NCBI GenBank assembly: GCA_030635365.1
Contig: DAOVYZ010000062.1
Span: 1 to 10,537 of the forward strand
Reading direction: 5' to 3'
Length of the DNA: 10,537 bases
Source of the DNA: Bacteroidales bacterium
GTDB lineage: Bacteria; Bacteroidota; Bacteroidia; Bacteroidales; UBA12077
Shown: piece by piece, positions 5,928 through 10,537 of the stretch
Layout of the letters: each line of letters begins with the position of its first letter
Numbering within the stretch: the stretch's first letter is position 1
Made by a program: the position numbers and the translations under genes
Notes under the pieces: model-generated
The model's input: the letters and a program-made list of their open reading frames with translations, nothing else
Told to the model about the DNA's origin: nothing
Database searches by the model: none

Positions 5928-6747
5928 TTATTTCTTTTTTTGATTTCTCTTTATAATATTAGCCGATTCTATCAATTGATTCTTGTTAAAATTCTTTCTA
6001 TACATTTTGAGCATAAGTTCAGATGCTGAATCCGGGGTGCAGTCGATTTGTGTAAAACATGATTTTTTCATTAAATAGATTAACTCTTCTGTGATTTCTC
6101 CCGGATTTATACCCATAGTTCGTAGCTTAACATTAAGCTTTCGGTGTATTACTTCTTTGCAAATACTTAACGCATGTTCTATAGGCAAATTAAAAACGGA
6201 ATCGACAAATTCAAAGCTAATACCGGGTATCCTGATTGAGGCCTCTTCTATTTCGTTAACAATTTCATTTACCACCCTTAACCTGTATTTGCTTATTACA
6301 TTTTTCAGGCTGATATTTTTATCTCCATTATCAAGTTTTGACAAAAGTTCTTTAAAAGTTTCTTCTGCTTCTCCAATTATGCCATAGTCAGCATCAAAAA
6401 AATCGAAAACTTCTTTTGGAGCAATACTAAAGCCACTGCCTCCAATTATTAAAGGGATGTTAAAGTTTTCTTTTAATGGCTTTGTTATTGTTTCACGAAT
6501 TTCTTCGATATACCACTTGCATTTACGCATGGTAACATTGTCGATATTTCGTATGCCTATTACAAATATAATCTGGCTTAATTTTTTTTGCTAAGTCAAC
6601 TAGTTCTTTTGTGGAACTAAATGCGGAATCAAAAACTTTTACATTGTAGTTATCTTTTAATGAGGATGCAAGTAGGGCTATCCCCAACGGTGCTGTTGGA
6701 TAAGGTAATTTCTCTGTATTTGAGTTTATCAATAAAATATTTTTCAT
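5928..6747 (-). pseudogene. Decayed B12-binding domain/radical SAM protein
   Basis: The start encodes a cobalamin-binding-type N-terminus (MKNILLINSN, PYPTAPLGIALLASSL, VKVFDSAF, KKIKPDYI). The frame then breaks. One surplus A in 6564-6566 shifts it to a stop, and removing it restores KPDYI-VIGIRNIDNVTMRKC, a typical continuation of this family. The following 200-codon frame continues through IIGGSGFSIAP and IIGEAEETF. It then jumps near 6285 from NVISKYR straight to LRVVNEIVNEIEE and FEFVDSVFNLPIEHALSICKEV. Intact relatives have the radical SAM CxxxCxxC cluster between these parts. It is absent here, and the remaining Cys do not form it. The sequence after ANIIKRNQ also lacks the glycine-rich GGPGET-type segment expected next and stops early. 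The gene therefore seems to have lost two internal pieces as well as its frame. It cannot bind the usual [4Fe-4S] cluster and is almost surely nonfunctional. Confidence 0.8.
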
Positions 6748-6784
6748 TATTATAAACTCTTAAAGTATTGGCGGATAAAGTTAG

Positions 6785-6814
6785 AAAAAAGCTCACATTT
6801 ATGCGAGCTTTTTT
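6785..6814 (-). terminator. Intrinsic terminator after yqeY
   Basis: AAAAAAGCTC and GAGCTTTTTT flank a 10-nt centre. Read on the minus strand the stem extends to GCUCGC paired with GUGAGC through one G-U pair, leaving a 6-nt loop before the U-run. On the plus strand that position would be an A-C mismatch. The asymmetry shows that the hairpin serves minus-strand transcription, ending the ftsA-ftsZ-yqeY region about 60 bp after the yqeY stop. Confidence 0.8.
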
Positions 6815-6875
6815 CAATCAACAACAATTAATACCCTAAAAATTTATCTATCCCTGAAATTAAAAGCTTATTGGT

Positions 6876-7325
6876 TTAACTTAATAATGATTTTACTTTA
6901 TCTGCAATGGCTCTTCCATCAGCCTTCCCCGATAGCTCTTTTGATGCCATTCCCATAACTTTACCCATATCTGCCATGCTTTTGGCTCCTGTATCGTCAA
7001 TAATTTTTTGTATAATCTGTGTTAGTTCAGCATCTCCCATTTGCTCAGGTAAAAATGTTTCTATAATATCTGCTTCAAATATTTCTTTATCAGCTAAATC
7101 TTTACGACTTTGTTCTTCGTAGATTTTTGCAGAATCCTTTCTTTGCTTAACCAACTTTTGCAGGATCTTTAATTCTGTATTTTTATTTATTTCTTCTGAT
7201 CCTCCTTTTTCTGTTTTAACCAGTAAAAGAGCGGCTTTTATTGCTCGTAAAGCTTCAAGTTTCTCTTTTTCTTTTGCAAGCATTGCTTGCTTTATATCCT
7301 GATTAATTTTTTCTGTTAAACTCAT
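6876..7325 (-). CDS. yqeY: GatB/YqeY domain-containing protein
   Basis: The 149-residue product matches the YqeY family in length and motifs. It has a helical N-terminal half starting MSLTEKINQDIKQAMLAKEKEKLEALRAI-type text, a middle LQKLVKQRKDSAKIYEEQSRKDL helix, EADIIETFLPEQM (85-96), and a C-terminal MADMGKVMGMASKELSGKADGRAIADKV segment (117-144). The family shares the helical tRNA-contacting domain of the amidotransferase subunit GatB but lacks its catalytic part. Its exact role is not settled, and a tRNA-linked function is an inference from that homology. It lies 200 bp downstream of ftsZ in the same direction, an order common in the Bacteroidota, and is followed by a clear terminator. 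On the minus strand TAGCTTTG (7495-7502) matches the Bacteroidota -7 form but lacks a proper upstream TTTG, so an own promoter is only a weak possibility. Confidence 0.93.
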   Translation of the reverse strand: MSLTEKINQDIKQAMLAKEKEKLEALRAIKAALLLVKTEKGGSEEINKNTELKILQKLVKQRKDSAKIYEEQSRKDLADKEIFEADIIETFLPEQMGDAELTQIIQKIIDDTGAKSMADMGKVMGMASKELSGKADGRAIADKVKSLLS

Positions 7326-7368
7326 TTTATTTTAAATTTATTAGGCTATGATATAAATAAATGTTGAT

Positions 7369-7452
7369 TTTAGTGTTTTTGCCTGCTGGCAAGCAGGTTG
7401 GTGTATTTTTGTGTCTTTGTAGCTATTTTTCTTTTGCCACTAAAACACTAAA
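7369..7452. repeat. Degenerate inverted-repeat element in the ftsZ-yqeY gap
   Basis: TTTAGTGTTTT (7369-7379) and AAAACACTAAA (7442-7452) are exact inverses 62 nt apart. Between them lies CCTGCT-GGCA-AGCAGG (7382-7397), a hairpin related to the palindrome at 1773-1784. Also inside is TTTTGTGTCTTTGTAG, which partly mirrors the TATCACAAAA just outside. The TTTGCCACTAAAACACTAAA theme resembles a simple dispersed repeat often met between genes in this phylum, from memory. It has no coding potential. Confidence 0.55.
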
Positions 7453-7525
7453 TCTCTAAGTATCACAAAAAAATATAACCACATTAGTTTAAATCAAAGC
7501 TATTTATTATTAAATAAAGAATTGG

Positions 7526-9004
7526 TTAATCGACATTATCATGTAAATATGAATTATTAGTATTTAGCCTAGCTCCGCTATTGTCTTCGTCCTCCTCTAA
7601 TGAATATCGAGAAATATTTGAGTCTTTAGAGTGTTCCGGTTGCTCAATCTTAAGGTTCTTTCTTTTGTATGCCGGTTCACTCTCAAATTCATCAATATTA
7701 TCTTTAATTTTTGATGATTCCATACGCTTTTCTTTCATTCTTTCGCGTGACTCATTTAATTTTTTAAGAATTTCGGATTTTTTGGTTTCAATCGCAACCT
7801 CAGTTTCTGATTCAGGTTCTTGAAGTACAATAAATGCTTCGGTATCTTTTTTCCTGCTTTTCTTTATATCAAAATCGATGGTACGTTGAGAAAAGTTTAA
7901 GCTATCATCGTCTTCTTCAAATAAATCTTCCTCTAATTCTAATTTAGGAACCTCTTTTGCGACTGTACTTTCACTATCGGATAGTGTTATTGTTTTTTTG
8001 CTTGTTTTTTTGGCATAAAGCTCGGGTATGCTATTGCTCTCGAAACCGGTAGCTATTACTGTAATACCAATGCTGTCTCCAAGTTTTTTATCCAATCCTG
8101 TTCCCCATATTATATTAGGATTCGACCCTACCTCACTATTAACATAATCGGCAATTTCGCCTATTTCATTCATTGTAATCTCGCTATCTCCTGATGTGAT
8201 ATTTAATAATATATTTTCTGTTCCCTTAATATCATTGTCATTTAACAGGGGAGATGTTAATGCTTGTTGAATTGCTTTAACAGCACGTTCTTCTCCTTCT
8301 GCAATTCCTGTTCCCATTAGTGCTACTCCACTATTTGATAATACTGTTTCGACATCGGCAAAGTCAACATTTATATATCCCGGTACAGTTATGATTTCGG
8401 CTATACCTTTGGCACCTGTTGTTAAAATATTATCGGCATATGAAAAGGCTTCTGAAAACTTCAGGTTCCCGCATACTTCTCTAAGTTTTTCATTATTAAT
8501 AACCAGTAATGAATCAACATATTTTTCAATTTCATTTATTCCTTCTACTGCCTGTTCAATTCTTCTTTCTCCTTCGAACCGGAAAGGAATAGTAACAATT
8601 GCTACCGTAAGTAATCCCATTTCTTTAGCTGCTTTTGCTATTACCGGAGCTGCACCGGTTCCTGTTCCTCCTCCCATTCCTGCGGTTATAAATACCATTT
8701 TGGTATTGCCACCAATAATCTCGGCAATATTATCAAGGCTTTCTATCGCAGCTTGCCTTCCTATTTCGGGTTTGTTCCCTGCACCACGCCCTTCTGTTAA
8801 AGATTCGCCCAATTGAATTTTAACAGGGACTGGGCTATTAGCAAGTGCCTGGGCATCCGTATTACATACAACAAAGTTTACATCCTGTATTCCTTGACGA
8901 AACATGTGATTGACTGCATTGCTTCCGCCTCCACCTACTCCAACAACTTTAATTATTGATGAGCGGTCGACAGGTAAATCGAAATTTATGATATCGTCAG
9001 CCAT
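7526..9004 (-). CDS. ftsZ: Cell division protein FtsZ
   Basis: FtsZ is the tubulin-like GTPase that polymerises into the cytokinetic ring. The 492-residue product has the nucleotide-binding GVGGGGSNAV (22-31), the tubulin signature MGGGTGTGAAP (110-120), the RFEGERR loop region (142-148) and the T7 synergy loop NVDFADV (212-218) with both catalytic aspartates. The globular part ends near 325. A long, highly charged linker of about 145 residues follows (330-475, many Glu, Asp, Lys and Ser). The C-terminal peptide RLNTNNSYLHDNVD (479-492) is the form usual for Bacteroidota and should bind FtsA. The ATG at 9004 gives the standard N-terminus MADDIINFDLP. It lies 211 bp after ftsA in the same direction. 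That gap contains a repeat-like element, and I found no clear promoter of its own. All key residues are present. Confidence 0.98.
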   Translation of the reverse strand: MADDIINFDLPVDRSSIIKVVGVGGGGSNAVNHMFRQGIQDVNFVVCNTDAQALANSPVPVKIQLGESLTEGRGAGNKPEIGRQAAIESLDNIAEIIGGNTKMVFITAGMGGGTGTGAAPVIAKAAKEMGLLTVAIVTIPFRFEGERRIEQAVEGINEIEKYVDSLLVINNEKLREVCGNLKFSEAFSYADNILTTGAKGIAEIITVPGYINVDFADVETVLSNSGVALMGTGIAEGEERAVKAIQQALTSPLLNDNDIKGTENILLNITSGDSEITMNEIGEIADYVNSEVGSNPNIIWGTGLDKKLGDSIGITVIATGFESNSIPELYAKKTSKKTITLSDSESTVAKEVPKLELEEDLFEEDDDSLNFSQRTIDFDIKKSRKKDTEAFIVLQEPESETEVAIETKKSEILKKLNESRERMKEKRMESSKIKDNIDEFESEPAYKRKNLKIEQPEHSKDSNISRYSLEEDEDNSGARLNTNNSYLHDNVD

Positions 9005-9097
9005 AGTATTTGGTTTTATATATTACTAAAAATGAGTTATTATCTAATATTTTTTGTCTTCTCTATTAATATTAAGAATGTTTCAAGTTCCAAATTT

Positions 9098-9188
9098 CAA
9101 AAAACAAATAAATTCCAAAGCTTAAATTCTAATACTCAAAATAGTTTGAGATTTATCTATTTGTATATTGAAATTTATTTGATTTTTG
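9098..9188. repeat. Imperfect inverted repeat between ftsA and ftsZ
   Basis: The 21-nt arms at 9098-9118 (CAAAAAACAAATAAATTCCAA) would pair with those at 9168-9188 at 19 of 21 positions; the centre is 49 nt. Text such as CAAGTTCCAAATTTC and AATTCCAAAGCTTAAATTC around the arms resembles the low-complexity CCAAATTCCAAA-type palindromic repeats found between genes in many Bacteroidota genomes, by recollection. In ftsA-ftsZ mRNA it would form a long AU-rich stem. No T-run terminator follows it. Confidence 0.55.
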
Positions 9189-9215
9189 ACCATTGCTAAT
9201 TGTTATTTAAAAAAT

Positions 9216-10535
9216 TTACATTTCTGCATCATTTTCATCGAAAATATCAGTAAATACTTTTTTAAGGTTATTCATAAAGCCTGATTTATTTTCTTTATCA
9301 TCAAGCTCATAGTTATCTTCAATATTTTCTTCAGATTTTACCTCCTGTTCTTCCAGTTGAATCGGGTTCTTATTTTTTTCGTTTTGCTCAAACCCCTTCA
9401 ATATTAATCCAACACTGGTTGAAAACATTGGATGATTAACCTCTGAAATAATTTCTGTCGAAAGGTGCTCTACCGGATAACCAATACGCACATCCATGCC
9501 TGTTTTAAATTTAACTAATGCGGGTAAATGTTTTAGTAGTGCCCCGCCTCCGGTTAGCACAATTCCTGCACTTAATTTATCAAAGTAACTGGAACTTTCT
9601 ATTTCGTAGATTACTGCATCAAGAATTTCTTCCATTCTTGATTGAATAATATACGCTAAACTTTTAAATGATATTTCTTTTGGTTCGCGTCCACTAATCC
9701 CTGGTATTGAAACAACCTCTTCTTCTTTAGCCAGATCTCCTAAGGCAGAACCATATTGTATTTTTAATAATTCAGCCTGACGTTGCAGTATTGAACAGCC
9801 TTCTTTAATATCCTTGGTAACCACATCTCCGCCAAAAGGGATTACGGCTGTATGCCTTATTATATCATCATAGTAAACTGCTATATCAGTAGTTCCACCA
9901 CCAATATCAACTAAGGCTACACCTGCTTCTTTTTCGTCGTCGGTAAGTACCGCTTCTGAAGAGGCTAATGGCTCTAAAATTAATTGATTAAGATTCAGTC
10001 CTGCTTTCGTAATACATTTTCCAATGTTTTTAGCTGATGCTATTTGTCCTATAACTATATGGAAATTTGCTTCGACACGTTTGCCTGACATCCCAATTGG
10101 GTTTTTTACGCCTGTTTCATTGTCGACAATGAAATTTTGAGGAAGCACATGTATTATTTCTTCACCAACATCAATTGGAATTTTATACATATCCTGTATA
10201 AGAGCGTCAATATCATCCTTGGTTATTTCATCATCGTAAGAATCACGATTAATGTAACCACGATTTTTAATACTCTTAATATGTTGGCCGGCAATTCCTA
10301 CAAAAACCTCTGATATTTGTTTGCCAATTGAGAATTGAACATCTTCAATAGTTTTTTGAATTGAATTTACAGCTTCTTCGATGTTTAAAACAACTCCTCG
10401 TTTAACTCCTTTCGACGCTGTTTTGCTAATTCCAAGAATATCAATCTTACCGTTTTCTTTTCTTTTTCCGACAATAGCAACAATCTTAGTTGTTCCTATG
10501 TCAATTGCTGCAACAATATTTTCTTTATGGCTCAT
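9216..10535 (-). CDS. ftsA: Cell division protein FtsA
   Basis: FtsA is the actin-like ATPase that tethers FtsZ filaments to the inner membrane and recruits later division proteins. The 439-residue product has the phosphate-1 motif AIDIGTTKIVAIVG (10-23), the FtsA-specific SHS2 (1C) domain at about 75-165 (EVFVGIAGQHIKSI), phosphate-2 ALVDIGGGTTDIAV (207-220) and the adenosine motif IVLTGGGALL (325-334). A charged linker (about 385-417) leads to a C-terminal amphipathic helix, FMNNLKKVFTDIFDE (420-434), the expected membrane-targeting sequence. The ATG at 10533-10535 gives a standard N-terminus and lies 2 bp from the window edge, so the gene seems complete. In this phylum ftsQ and murC usually lie upstream, outside this window. 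It heads the ftsA-ftsZ-yqeY run. Confidence 0.97.
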   Translation of the reverse strand: MSHKENIVAAIDIGTTKIVAIVGKRKENGKIDILGISKTASKGVKRGVVLNIEEAVNSIQKTIEDVQFSIGKQISEVFVGIAGQHIKSIKNRGYINRDSYDDEITKDDIDALIQDMYKIPIDVGEEIIHVLPQNFIVDNETGVKNPIGMSGKRVEANFHIVIGQIASAKNIGKCITKAGLNLNQLILEPLASSEAVLTDDEKEAGVALVDIGGGTTDIAVYYDDIIRHTAVIPFGGDVVTKDIKEGCSILQRQAELLKIQYGSALGDLAKEEEVVSIPGISGREPKEISFKSLAYIIQSRMEEILDAVIYEIESSSYFDKLSAGIVLTGGGALLKHLPALVKFKTGMDVRIGYPVEHLSTEIISEVNHPMFSTSVGLILKGFEQNEKNKNPIQLEEQEVKSEENIEDNYELDDKENKSGFMNNLKKVFTDIFDENDAEM

Positions 10536-10537
10536 AT

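Noticed and set aside
6091..6387. A 98-codon plus-strand open frame inside the radical SAM remnant
   Set aside because: The minus-strand frame here reads as clear family sequence; the plus frame is low-complexity Ser/Leu/Ile text and is best explained as a shadow.
6560..6570. Programmed ribosomal frameshift in the radical SAM gene
   Set aside because: No slippery heptamer or downstream stem is seen at the shift, and the loss of the cysteine cluster shows that the gene is decayed rather than recoded.
8391..8816. A 141-codon open frame on the plus strand opposite ftsZ
   Set aside because: It is antisense to strongly conserved FtsZ coding sequence, with Ser/Ile/Pro-rich translation typical of a shadow frame and no recognisable motif.
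1..10537. CRISPR array, tRNA, rRNA or phage genes
   Set aside because: No regularly spaced identical direct repeats, no cloverleaf or rRNA-like conserved stretches, and no phage structural or integrase genes were seen on either strand.

Overview
The window looks like a chromosomal segment of an AT-rich member of the Bacteroidota, probably a Bacteroidales- or Marinilabiliales-like lineage. Four things support this: a secreted protein with a type IX secretion C-terminal sorting domain; an ftsA-ftsZ-yqeY gene order; an FtsZ ending in the SYLHDNVD tail typical of this phylum; and starts without clear Shine-Dalgarno sequences. No plasmid, phage or transposase gene is visible.

Right part (about 6785-10537, minus strand): ftsA, ftsZ and a GatB/YqeY-family gene run in the same direction and end at a hairpin terminator at 6785-6814. 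FtsA anchors FtsZ filaments to the membrane, and both proteins have intact signature motifs. The ftsA-ftsZ gap (211 bp) and the ftsZ-yqeY gap (200 bp) are both wide, and each holds an imperfect inverted repeat that looks like a degenerate dispersed element.

Middle (5493-6747): a small plus-strand STAS-domain gene converges on a decayed minus-strand gene for a B12-binding/radical SAM protein. The decayed gene has one clear frameshift, a likely second frameshift, and an internal loss that removed the iron-sulfur cysteines. The STAS stop codon overlaps the stop of the pseudogene tail.

Left-middle (1917-5091, minus strand): two adjacent genes encode an unknown 269-residue lipoprotein and a large lipoprotein with ankyrin repeats. 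They are 10 bp apart or overlap by up to 38 bp, depending on the start chosen. The ankyrin part contains a tandem duplication of about 90 residues. This pair is the least explained protein-coding content in the window and the best candidate for a poorly described system, but the sequence does not reveal its function.

Left part (1-1916): one secreted protein with a putative SGNH-like domain and a type IX sorting domain, preceded in the window by a perfect palindromic terminator. A 550-bp gene-free stretch (1367-1916) holds a GC-richer block, a 19-nt-arm hairpin and short palindromes. I read these as dispersed intergenic repeats, but copy number cannot be tested from one window.
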